Assembly: GCA_036250195.1 (NCBI GenBank)
Contig: JAVHZZ010000003.1
Coordinates: 90,354,918-90,418,917 of the forward strand
DNA from: Mixophyes australis
Lineage: Eukaryota > Chordata > Amphibia > Anura > Limnodynastidae
Length of the DNA stretch: 64,000 nt
Direction: 5' to 3'
Notes under the pieces: model-generated
Seen by the model: the letters and a program-made list of their open reading frames with translations, nothing else
The model's database searches: none
What the model was told of the DNA's origin: nothing
Position numbers and translations under genes: made by a program
In this document: piece by piece, positions 46,862 through 56,612 of the stretch
Layout: every line of letters begins with the position of its first letter
How positions within the stretch are numbered: the stretch's first letter is position 1

Positions 46862-47384
46862 TGCATGACTAGGGCTGCCAAGAGGAATTCAGGGCCCTGG
46901 TACAGCAACTTCATGGGGCCCCCTTATAGTTGAACATGGCAATAAATTTTGCGCTGCCTCTATACGGCGACACGCCACGGGAGTCGGTGTGGTCATACAA
47001 TTAGAGGCGTGACTGTGCATCATTGGGGCGTGTTTAGCAGGTGAAAAGTCCTAGGCCACCCTCCTACAGAAAAAAAACCTGCATTGCTGTGTATAGACAA
47101 AACAAATAATATACCAGCGCTCACCAAAGTGGATAAATAAGCTGCCAAAATGGGGAGATATAGAGGCGATCCCAAAACCTCTAAAGATAAATTGAAACAA
47201 CAATGGGGATCTCTGTTATTATTGCTGTGTATACCATTGGCAGAAGTGCCGGAGCGTGACATATCTCCTAGCAGTCCTTACTTTCAGGACAGTGGGACAG
47301 TAACCTCATAGTGCCTCTTAGTTGTGCCCGCAAATCATATCATGCCTCATAGTACAGGCCCAGATAATACTATGGTAAATTGCT

Positions 47385-47575
47385 GTGCCCACAATTCATA
47401 ACATACCACATAGTAGAGTCCCCAGTTCATATTGTACCACAGTAATGCCCCCAATTCATTTTATGCCACACATAAGTGCCCCAATTCATATTATGCCTCA
47501 CATAAGTGTCCACAATCACATTATGCCTCACATAAGTGCCCCCAATTTACATTCTGATACACATAAGTGCAGTTT
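47385..47575 (+). repeat. About 31-bp degenerate minisatellite
   Basis: Repeats of a unit like CCCAATTCATATTATGCCTC followed by ACATAAGTG, about six units, inside the hAT element. Confidence 0.75.
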
Positions 47576-48097
47576 CGGACTGGGGCATAAAGGGTCCACA
47601 GGGGGAATACAGTTGTAGAGGCCAACCAGAGAAGGTGTGGCTAGCACTAGAGAGGCATAACCAAACCACTAGAGGGGGTGTGGTAAGCCCACAATAAACA
47701 GCTAGCACCATAGTGTAGTATATAAAGAATGCAGTAATGTATATAAAGAGTATACAGTCTTTACTTGCTCTGTAGATTGGGCAGAACAGTCACCAAAAAT
47801 CAGGATTGTCCCACTAGAATCAGAACATTTGACAGACTGTCCTGCTCTCTCCTACTTGTCCTTGTCACTTTCAGCACCTGTGGTTGCTGGTGTCTTTAGT
47901 TGCGGCTTGTCTGGGTCCTGCAATGTTGGGGGCTCTATTTTAAAAAATAATTAATAATTAATTAGCCATGTCACTCACCGGACCGTGAGTGCCTCTTCTC
48001 GGACATTTAGGAACCGTGGCCGTCCGCCATCCTGAGGGTCTGCGCATGCGCAGCCCTTTCCTATACTTCAGTGTATGTCCCTTTAACTCAATTGGCA

Positions 48098-48153
48098 GAT
48101 CAGGCAACACTCCCTATATTAAGCACCTGTGGTCAACACCACTTTGCCTGATC
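48098..48153 (+). promoter_or_regulatory. LTR promoter module: TATA box inside an inverted repeat
   Basis: GATCAGGCAA (48098-48107) and TTGCCTGATC (48144-48153) are perfect inverted repeats. TATATTAAG (48115-48123) lies between them. The 3' arm starts 29 bases after the TATA start. Confidence 0.55.
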
Positions 48154-48324
48154 TTGGAGTCTCATTCCCCATGAGTCTCTGAAGGTGTTCCTGTATTCCT
48201 CGTGTATTCAGCGCTGCTGATTCCTGTGGTTTCCAAACCACTTCTATCTCTGTGGTTTCCAAACCACTTCTACTACTGTGGTTCCATACCACTTCTACCA
48301 TCAACTGTATCATCGTGACTGTTT

Positions 48325-48790
48325 GCTGATTCCTATCCGCTGCCTCCGTGCACTACAGTCTTCTAAATCACTTCAACGCTATTATTATCATTGTGGCTGT
48401 TTGCTGATTCCTATCTGCTGCCTCCGTGCACTCCAGCCTTCACTTCACATCCACTCACCTGATCATCATCAAGTTCCTGAGCTGATTCCTATCCGCTGCC
48501 TCCATGCACTACAGTCTCCAGCTTGCAACTCGCCTGTGTTCATCATCGTGACTGTTAGCTGATTCCTATCCGCTGTCTCCGTGCACTACAGCCTCCAGCT
48601 TGCAACTCGCCTGTGTTCATCATCGTGACTGTGAGCTGAATCCTATCTGCTGCCTCCGTGCACTACAGTCTCCAGCTTGCAACTCGCCTGTGTTCATCAT
48701 TGTGACTGTTAGCGGATTCCTATCCGCTGCCCCTGTGCATTGCCGCCTCATCTCAGCTCTCCTGTGTTTCCAGTCTACTGCTCACGTTGC
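48325..48790 (+). repeat. 77-bp tandem repeat, six units, inside the LTR
   Basis: Unit starts are at 48325, 48413, 48481, 48558, 48635 and 48712, carrying GCTGATTCCTATCCGCTG and later CTCCAGCTTGCAACTCGCCT. The last three spacings are exactly 77 bases. Confidence 0.9.
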
Positions 48791-49977
48791 CATCCGCTAC
48801 ACTTCTGGATCTACAGCTCCTGGTCTACTCTGCCATCCCGTGTTCCACCACTGTGGGTCCTGTTGGTTGCCCCTGGTTACCTCCGTGGGCGCAGAGTCCT
48901 GCTGCTGCTGTCAGCGCTATCGTCCATCTCCTGCTGATCCGCTCTCCACGCCTTCACGTGTCCCGCTGGTCTCTACCCTCCTGTCAGCATTGGATTCGTA
49001 TCTCTACAACTACTCCTCTGCTGGATCATCTCCATTCTCCTGGGTCCTCTATGAGTCCAGTTCCACGTGTTACTGATTCCTGTGGATTCGTGTCCCTGTT
49101 GGTTTACTTATCTGTGCGCTGCACCTACTAGACCGCTGCCTCATCCATCCAGGGACTTCTCATCCAGTCGGCCTCCTGCCGCTCAGGTATCGCTGCACTC
49201 CTATCTGACTGCCTGCTTCTGAACCACGGTATGCATACTTCTCATTGACTGTGCTGGTGTATTGCATATCTTGCTGGACTGTGTTTGGTTCTCTCTGGAG
49301 TCTGCTATCCGCTGAGTCTTTTGCCATCATTGACTGTGTTATCTTGTGCTGGACTATTTCAAGTGACTTTCTAGATTTGCAGACCTGCTCAGTCATTTAT
49401 ATATATATATTGTGCATATTACTGTGGATCGTGTATAAGGTGCCTGTGTATATCCTGTGTTGCAGTCTCTCCCCGTGCACCTCCTCACATATATATTCAG
49501 TGGTACAACTTGCTCATGACAGACCACTGATCCCTGTTTCCTGTATCACCTGTTCCAGTATCCTCTCACATAGCAGTGGTACAACTTGCTACCGCAGACC
49601 ACTGACTACCCGGATACCTCCACTTGGATTCCATTCCTTCACTCAGACAACGGTACAACTTGCTATCCGCAGACCGCTGACTCTCATCACCTCCTTGTCT
49701 CTGTTGGACATTCCTCCTCACTATAGCAGTGGTACAACTTGCTATCGCAGACCACTGACTACCTTCACGTGCCCTTGTCCATACAGTTCCTCGTGTATTA
49801 TTACCTCCATATTACCAGTGCTGCTAGTCATAGACTTTCCTGAGCATCTCATCAGTTACCATTTCCTGTTCCGTGATCACCCAGCTACCAGAGTACCCTA
49901 TTACCATCTACATTGCTCTGGTAAGCCTACCACCTGGTGATCCCTGGGTAAAGACTCCTAGTGCCCGTGACAAGCCA

Positions 49978-50450
49978 CCACCTACCTGACACACACTACA
50001 TTGTCACAAGCCCCCTGTGCCATCACACACACTACATTGCCATAAGCCCCCTGTGCCATCACACACGCTACATTGCCACAAGCCCTTTGTGCCATCACAC
50101 ACACTACATTGCCACAAGCCCCCTGTGCCATCATACACACACACATTAGCACAAGCCCCCTGTGCCATTACACACAGACATTACCACAAGCCCCCACAAG
50201 CCCCCTGTGCAATCACGCACACTACCACAAGCCCCCTGTGCCATCATACACACACACACACTACCACAAGCCCAATATGCCATCACTTACACACACTACC
50301 ACAAGCCCCCTGTGCCATTACTCACACACACTACGACAATGCCTATGTGCCATCACACACACACACACACACACACACTACCACAAGCCCCCTGTGCCAT
50401 CACTCACACACATTACCATAAGCCCCCATGCCATCATACACACATTACTG
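49978..50450 (+). repeat. Degenerate minisatellite and (CA)n
   Basis: Repeats of ACAAGCCCCCTGTGCCATCA followed by CACACACTACATTGCC-type sequence, with variable CA runs. Open frames of up to 321 codons (50017-51038) arise only from the stop-poor composition and are not genes. Confidence 0.9.
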
Positions 50451-50883
50451 TGCCCCTTCTTCATCACCATGCTGTGCTTCCTTATGATCACACTGTGCCC
50501 CTCCATCATAACCACACTGTGCCCCCTTATGATAAAACTGTGCCCTCCATGCTGCTTTTCTCCCTTCACCTGGCCTTGCTTCATCACACTGTGTCATGCT
50601 GCTTTCCCCACGTTCATCACTCTGTGCCATGCTGCTTCCCCCTTCATCACTCTGTGCCATGTTGCTCCCCCCTTCATTGCTCTGTTCCATGCTACTTCCC
50701 TCCCTTCACTCTGTGCCATACTGCTTCCCCCCTTCACTCTGTGCCATACTGCTCCCCCCATTCATCACTGTGCCATGCTGCTTTCTGCTCCCCTTCTTCT
50801 TCATCATCACGCTGTGCCTTTCTGCCCCCCCCCCTTCATCACTCTGTGCCTTTCTGCTTTCCTGCCCTTACCTCCGTTTTTTT

Positions 50884-51048
50884 ACTTACCTTTGCATTGG
50901 CTTCTTTCATCTCTTTTCTTCTCTTCTGTCTTTTTTCTTCTTGCTGGCTCCTCCCTGCACCACCCCTCACGGAATGTAGGGCATGACGTGATGGTGTCAT
51001 GCCCTACATTCAGTGTGAACGGAGCAGGAAGGCCATGATGAGGTAAGT
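50884..51048. repeat. Palindromic core bounded by ACTTACC / GGTAAGT
   Basis: GAATGTAGGGCATGAC (50972-50987) and GTCATGCCCTACATTC (50996-51011) form a perfect 16-bp stem with an 8-base loop. ACTTACC (50884-50890) and GGTAAGT (51042-51048) lie outside, as in the hAT elements at 11004 and 20410. Confidence 0.8.
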
Positions 51049-51293
51049 TTTTTTTATTGATTTTGATAAGTACCCTCCTACCCCACCAACAAAGAGGGCA
51101 GAACCAGTCTGACCCTATCACCGAGGCCCCATCCCCCTCGCAAAAAAAAAAAAAAGAAAAATAAGTTTAGGTTTTAAAAGAAAAATAAAAATAACACCGG
51201 TTGTCAGTGAGGCCTTGTCCAATTCCCCTAGCACGTCCGGGCCTGGGTAGTTGGTACCCACCCCCTCCCCCTCTCAGCAGCCCTGTGCATGAC

Positions 51294-51683
51294 CTACAGT
51301 TTTGCACTTAGACCTTAATATCTTTAAATGATTGTGGAATGGATTTTTAGTAAACAAGTCATAAAAGTATTTTCTTTCTTGTAACAACTAGCTATTTTTT
51401 TCACAATCTTTTTATTTGAAATACAACTACTGAACACATATCTCTTAAAACCATATGCAAGACTCAGCTTTTAACATAAAAAGAAATTCAGTCAAACACA
51501 GACTGAAGAGAGAGGAGGAAGTCTGTATGTGAAAGTAAGAATAACTGATACATTCTGCTTTGCTAATTAAAGACTTTCACCTCAAAACCATAAACATTTG
51601 CAAATCTATGACAAATTAGAGTCATGACATATAATTAGCATGCAATTTTATTTTGACTCTAATGTGGCAGATCCTAATGATAT
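51294..51683. other. Unrecognised stretch between two hAT elements
   Basis: About 390 bases of AT-rich DNA with no recognised feature. Confidence 0.5.
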
Positions 51684-52008
51684 GTTACAACTAGGGATGT
51701 GCACCGGCGACTTTTGAGGTCTCGTGTTTTGTGTTTTGGATCCGGATTTTCGTTATTTTTGAGGTTCGGATTTGTCTCGCAAAACACTTGACGAAAGGTC
51801 TCGGTTCGGATTTAAGGTATTGGATTCGGATTTTTTTTTGAAAAAAACATAAAAAGTTTAAAAATCAAGTTTTTGGGCTTATTTTCACTCCTAGGCTATT
51901 ATTAACCTCAATAACATTCAATAACAAGCATTTCCACTAATTTACAGTGTATTCTGAACACCTCACAATATAGTTATTAGTCCAAAACGTTGCAACAAGG
52001 TATCTTTC

Positions 52009-53530
52009 TGGACTGCGTAGAGGAGTGGGTCACCACAATATATATTAAAAACCCTGAACTTTTATGATTCACACCAATAATTGTACCTGGACTGCGTAGA
52101 GGAGTGGGTCACCACAATATCTTAAAAACCCTGAACTTTTATGATTCGCACCAATAATTGTACCTGGACTGCGTAGAGGAGTGGGTCACCACAATATATC
52201 TTAAAAACCCTGAACTTTTATGATTCGCACCAATAATTGTACCTGGACTGCGTAGAGGAGTGGGTCACCACAATATATATTAAAAACCCTGAACTTTTAT
52301 GATTCGCACCAATAATTGTACCTGGACTGCGTAGAGGAGTGGGTCACCACAATATCTTAAAAACCCTGAACTTTTATGATTCGCACCAATAATTGTACCT
52401 GGACTGCGTAGAGGAGTGGGTCACCACAATATCTTAAAAACCCTGAACTTTTATGATTCGCACCAATAATTGTACCTGGACTGCGTAGAGGAGTGGGTCA
52501 CCACAATATCTTAAAAACCCTGAACTTTTATGATTCGCACCAATAATTGTACCTGGACTGCGTAGAGGAGTGGGTCACCACAATATCTTAAAAACCCTGA
52601 ACTTTTATGATTCGCACCAATAATTGTACCTGGACTGCGTAGAGGAGTGGGTCACCACAATATCTTAAAAACCCTGAACTTTTATGATTCGCACCAATAA
52701 TTGTACCTGGACTGCGTAGAGGAGTGGGTCACCACAATATCTTAAAAACCCTGAACTTTTATGATTCGCACCAATAATTGTACCTGGACTGCGTAGAGGA
52801 GTGGGTCACCACAATATCTTAAAAACCCTGAACTTTTATGATTCGCACCAATAATTGTACCTGGACTGCGTAGAGGAGTGGGTCACCACAATATATTAAA
52901 AACCCTGAACTTTTATGATTCGCACCAATAATTGTACCTGGACTGCGTAGAGGAGTGGGTCACCACAATATCTTAAAAACCCTGAACTTTTATGATTCGC
53001 ACCAATAATTGTACCTGGACTGCGTAGAGGAGTGGGTCACCACAATATATTAAAAACCCTGAACTTTTATGATTCGCACCAATAATTGTACCTGGACTGC
53101 GTAGAGGAGTGGGTCACCACAATATCTTAAAAACCCTGAACTTTTATGATTCGCACCAATAATTGTACCTGGACTGCGTAGAGGAGTGGGTCACCACAAT
53201 ATCTTAAAAACCCTGAACTTTTATGATTCGCACCAATAATTGTACCTGGACTGCGTAGAGGAGTGGGTCACCACAATATATTAAAAACCCTGAACTTTTA
53301 TGATTCGCACCAATAATTGTACCTGGACTGCGTAGAGGAGTGGGTCACCACAATATCTTAAAAACCCTGAACTTTTATGATTCGCACCAATAATTGTACC
53401 TGGACTGCGTAGAGGAGTGGGTCACCACAATATATTAAAAACCCTGAACTTTTATGATTCGCACCAATAATTGTACCTGGACTGCGTAGAGAAGTGGGCA
53501 CTGGGCACCACAATAAAATATATAAAAAAC
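52009..53530 (+). repeat. 77-bp minisatellite, about 19 units
   Basis: Units start TGGACTGCGTAGAGGAGTGG and end CACCAATAATTGTACC. Length is 77 bases, with small variation in the ATAT..TTA part. Copies are nearly identical. The unit resembles part of the 540-bp repeat that follows (CTGGACTGCATAGTGGGGTGG). Confidence 0.96.
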
Positions 53531-53557
53531 CTTCAACAGATCTGCATTACACTACAC

Positions 53558-53655
53558 ATACGGCTGCTCCTCCATCCTCTCCATCATATACATGTTGGAG
53601 TTTTAGCGTGTGACAACCTCTTGTTTTTGATAATGTCAGTGCATTTTGAATATTT
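53558..53655 (-). pseudogene. Transposase-derived fragment in the hAT non-coding half
   Basis: On the + strand, CTGCTCCTCCATCCTCTCCA and GTTTTAGCGTGTGACAACCT parallel 57653-57715 inside the transposase gene (CTGCTCCTCCATCCTCTGCA and GTTCCAGCGCGTCACAACCT). This is a diverged copy of the coding region around the conserved TRWNS motif. It has lost coding potential. Confidence 0.75.
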
Positions 53656-53718
53656 TTCAATTTGCCCCACACCACTGAATGTACTTTATCTATGATACGC
53701 AATACGCATCTATCTATC

Positions 53719-55118
53719 TTGACTGCGTAGTGTGGTGGCCCCGGTACACAATTTGGTACCGAGGCCACAATATAATTAAAAAACCCTCCACGTGTCTGAA
53801 TTCCACCAAACAAGTATCTGGACTGCATAGTGGGGTGGCCCCGGTACCCAATTTGATACCGGGGCCACAATACCTCCTCCAAACATGCTACAGACAATTC
53901 GTCATTGAGAGACCCCAGACAGACAGGGTCGAAGTGTTATTGTTTGACTTTGTAAACCCAAAAAAATGTCCCTGTTGCACATAGTCGTGCAATGAAGACT
54001 GACTTTTTCATTTAAAGGCACGATCTTTAAAGTGTAGTGTTTGTAAGTCTAAGTCATATTATACTTTTGGTAAAATTGGTTTATTTTGTTCCTCTTTATG
54101 GTAATTAATTAGTAATAGAATTAAAGTAGGAAATAGAATTAAATAGAATTAAAGTAGGAAATAGAGTGGTATAGAGTTGTAGTGTGGTATAGATAGAGTG
54201 GTCCACACAATATAATAATAAAACCCTCAACTGGTCTGAATTCCACCAAACAAGTATCTTGACTGCGTAGTGTGGTGGCCCCGGTACACAATTTGGTACC
54301 GAGGCCACAATATAATTAAAAAACCCTCCACGTGTCTGAATTCCACCAAACAAGTATCTGGACTGCATAGTGGGGTGGCCCCAGTACCCAATTTGATACC
54401 GGGGCCACAATACCTCCTCCAAACATGCTACAGACAATTCGTCATTGAGAGACCCCAGACAGACAGGGTCGAAGTGTTATTGTTTGACTTTGTAAACCCA
54501 AAAAAATGTCCCTGTTGCACATAGTCGTGCAATGAAGACTGACTTTTTCATTTAAAGGCACGATCTTTAAAGTGTAGTGTTTGTAAGTCTAAGTCATATT
54601 ATACTTTTGGTAAAATTGGTTTATTTTGTTCCTCTTTATGGTAATTAATTAGTAATAGAATTAAAGTAGGAAATAGAATTAAATAGAATTAAAGTAGGAA
54701 ATAGAGTGGTATAGAGTTGTAGTGTGGTATAGATAGAGTGGTCCACACAATATAATAATAAAACCCTCAACTGGTCTGAATTCCACCAAACAAGTATCTT
54801 GACTGCGTAGTGTGGTGGCCCCGGTACACAATTTGGTACCGAGGCCACAATATAATTAAAAAACCCTCCACGTGTCTGAATTCCACCAAACAAGTATCTG
54901 GACTGCATAGTGGGGTGGCCCCGGTACCCAATTTGATACCGGGGCCACAATACCTCCTCCAAACATGCTACAGACAATTCGTCATTGAGAGACCCCAGAC
55001 AGACAGGGTCGAAGTGTTATTGTTTGACTTTGTAAACCCAAAAAAATGTCCCTGTTGCACTTGCACATAGTCGTGCAATGAAGACTGACTTTTTCATTTA
55101 AAGGCACGATCTTTAAAG
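53719..55118 (+). repeat. 540-bp tandem repeat, about 2.6 units
   Basis: GACTGCGTAGTGTGGTGGCC recurs at 53721, 54261 and 54801, exactly 540 bases apart. The units are almost identical. Each unit includes a hairpin, GGCCCCGGTA and TACCGGGGCC, followed by CACAATACCTCCTCC. That segment resembles 58328-58355 in the transposase gene (coding for LMEVLCPRYQI on the minus strand). The third unit ends at the LTR-like insertion. Confidence 0.96.
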
Positions 55119-55964
55119 TGTCAGAAAGAGAGAGAAGACACAGGAGAGGAGAGTTGTAGCTGGGGACCTGGGGTGGAAGCTCCCAGGCTCCCCCAGCATT
55201 GCCTGGAAGTCTGAGCGTGGTGACTGAGCCAGGGCAAGGAATGTGTGCCCTGGATGAGGGGGAGAACTCCATGCCACTATAGTGAACCCAAGAGAGAGGG
55301 GGACACTGCACATGGAAGAGGCCCTGGAGTGAGGGCTGCTACAAGAGGCATGGTAGTTGTAGTGTCAGATCCTGAGGCTGAGAGTACACAGAGTGACGTG
55401 TCAGAGCACAGGAGACATTATCCCCGCAGAGGAGGGATGAGCTGCAGTTGAGAGGTACACAGAGTGTGTCAGAGCTGCATGGAGGAGAGGCTGCCTGCCT
55501 ATTAGCATCCATGCATGTGCCCCTGCAGAAAGGGTGATCTGCAGTGAGTATGGAGTGCAAGAGACATGTAAATTATGTTATTTAACATCTGGATAACATT
55601 AAGAACTGTGCAGGAGGAGTGATAAGATATTTGCAACCATATTCGTATTTCTCATTAATAACTGTGCTGGAGAGAGTAAGGAGATGTATATATTCTGCAA
55701 CCATTATGATTATCGTGCTGGAGGAAGAGTGTAAATAAAAGTTCAGTTTGTTATAGAGATGGTCTGGCGCCCAAATTATTGTGACTTCTATTACACTGCA
55801 CCAAAGTGACATTACCTGTGTCCCACTAACTACAAAGAAACACCTGCATGTGCAGGGACCCCCTGATCATTTACACCCATGCCCATCAGCTAGCCAGGGC
55901 TTGAGAAGGAGGTGCACTGTGTACCCTTTGCACCCCACACTACACACAGTGACAGGGGGTTACA
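55119..55964 (+). repeat. Probable solo LTR inserted in the hAT element
   Basis: An 846-bp block starts TGTCAGAAAG and ends GGGGGTTACA. It is flanked by TAAAG (55114-55118) and TAATG (55965-55969), four of five bases alike. AATAAA occurs near 55734. It interrupts the repeat structure and shares nothing with it. The family is not recognised. Confidence 0.45.
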
Positions 55965-56612
55965 TAATGAGGCCACAATATAATTAAAAAAATGGGCATC
56001 AACTGTCACCGTTGTTTAATATCTGATACACCTAAATATGGACTGCACAGTGGAGTGTCCCCGGTAGTAAATTTGGTGCCGGGGCCACAATACCTCCTCC
56101 AACTTCCAAGTGTAGTGTTTATAAAGACACACAGCGTCGAAGTGTTATTATTAGTTGACTTTCTTAACCCTAAAATTGTCCCTGTTGCAAATATTCGTGC
56201 AATGGACAGTTACTTTTCTATTGAAAGACTCAAGCTTTCAAGTGTAGTGTTTATAAAATATAAACAACAATACAGTAGTTTTAGAGCACGTCAATACCTC
56301 TTGTTTTAAATTATGACACGGCATTTTACTTTTGGTTTAATTTCTTGAATTTTTTTACCTTTGGTTTTACTTTTTGAACATGGCAAACGACTGTTGCTTG
56401 GTCATATAATGCAAAAAAAAAATTTCCAAGATGGAATTGTCCTTGGGCCCTCACACCCACCCTTATGTTGTTGAAATAGGACATGCACACTTTAACAAAC
56501 CAATCATTTCAGCGACAGGGCCTACCAAACAACTTTGGCTGAAATGATTGGTTTGTTTGGGCCCCCACACCAAAAAAGCTATTCATCTCTCCCTGTACAG
56601 ACTAAACAGGCT
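55965..56612. other. hAT 3' flank of the transposase gene
   Basis: The first part (55970-56120) is another diverged copy of the 540-bp repeat segment, with CCGGGGCCACAATACCTCCT. The rest is non-coding and includes the 20-bp hairpin at 56494-56557. Confidence 0.6.
56494..56557. repeat. 20-bp perfect hairpin downstream of the transposase
   Basis: AACAAACCAATCATTTCAGC (56494-56513) and its exact reverse complement (56538-56557) flank a 24-base loop. It lies 56 bases beyond the transposase stop codon in the direction of transcription. It could be an RNA-end or binding structure; function unknown. Confidence 0.85.

Larger units (their letters stand above)
47969..49972 (+). repeat. Solo LTR (2.0 kb), perfect target duplication
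   Basis: It runs from TGTCACTC to CCCGTGACA and is flanked by AGCCA on both sides (47964-47968 and 49973-49977). Inside are six copies of a unit beginning GCTGATTCCTATCCGCTG (48325, 48413, 48481, 48558, 48635, 48712; mostly 77 bp apart). Further on are four copies of a GTGGTACAACTTGCT-type unit (about 49500-49755). Open frames of 158 and 231 codons across these repeats have no known domain and are not treated as genes. No internal retroelement sequence remains. Confidence 0.93.
46870..51285. mobile_element. hAT element split by a solo LTR, perfect target duplication
   Basis: The ends TAGGGCTGCCAAGAGG and CTCTCAGCAGCCCTG are inverted. TGCATGAC flanks both sides (46862-46869 and 51286-51293). 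Removing the 2-kb LTR and its duplicated AGCCA leaves about 2.4 kb. That consists of minisatellite-like tracts, a block shared with the hAT at 41778 (about 47820-47940) and a palindromic core near the right end. It has no transposase and is non-autonomous. Confidence 0.93.

Noticed and set aside
48600..49940. Open frames of 158 and 231 codons
   Set aside because: They lie wholly within a solo LTR and across its tandem repeats, with Ser/Cys/Leu-rich translation and no domain.
50017..51038. Overlapping open frames of 134-321 codons rich in His, Thr, Pro and Cys
   Set aside because: They arise from a CA/CCCC-rich minisatellite with few stops in several frames at once. No domain is present.
53547..55070. 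Several 84-116-codon frames in both directions
   Set aside because: They are translations of the 540-bp tandem repeat. The similarity to the transposase (PRYQI-like segment) is explained by derivation from that gene, not by independent genes.
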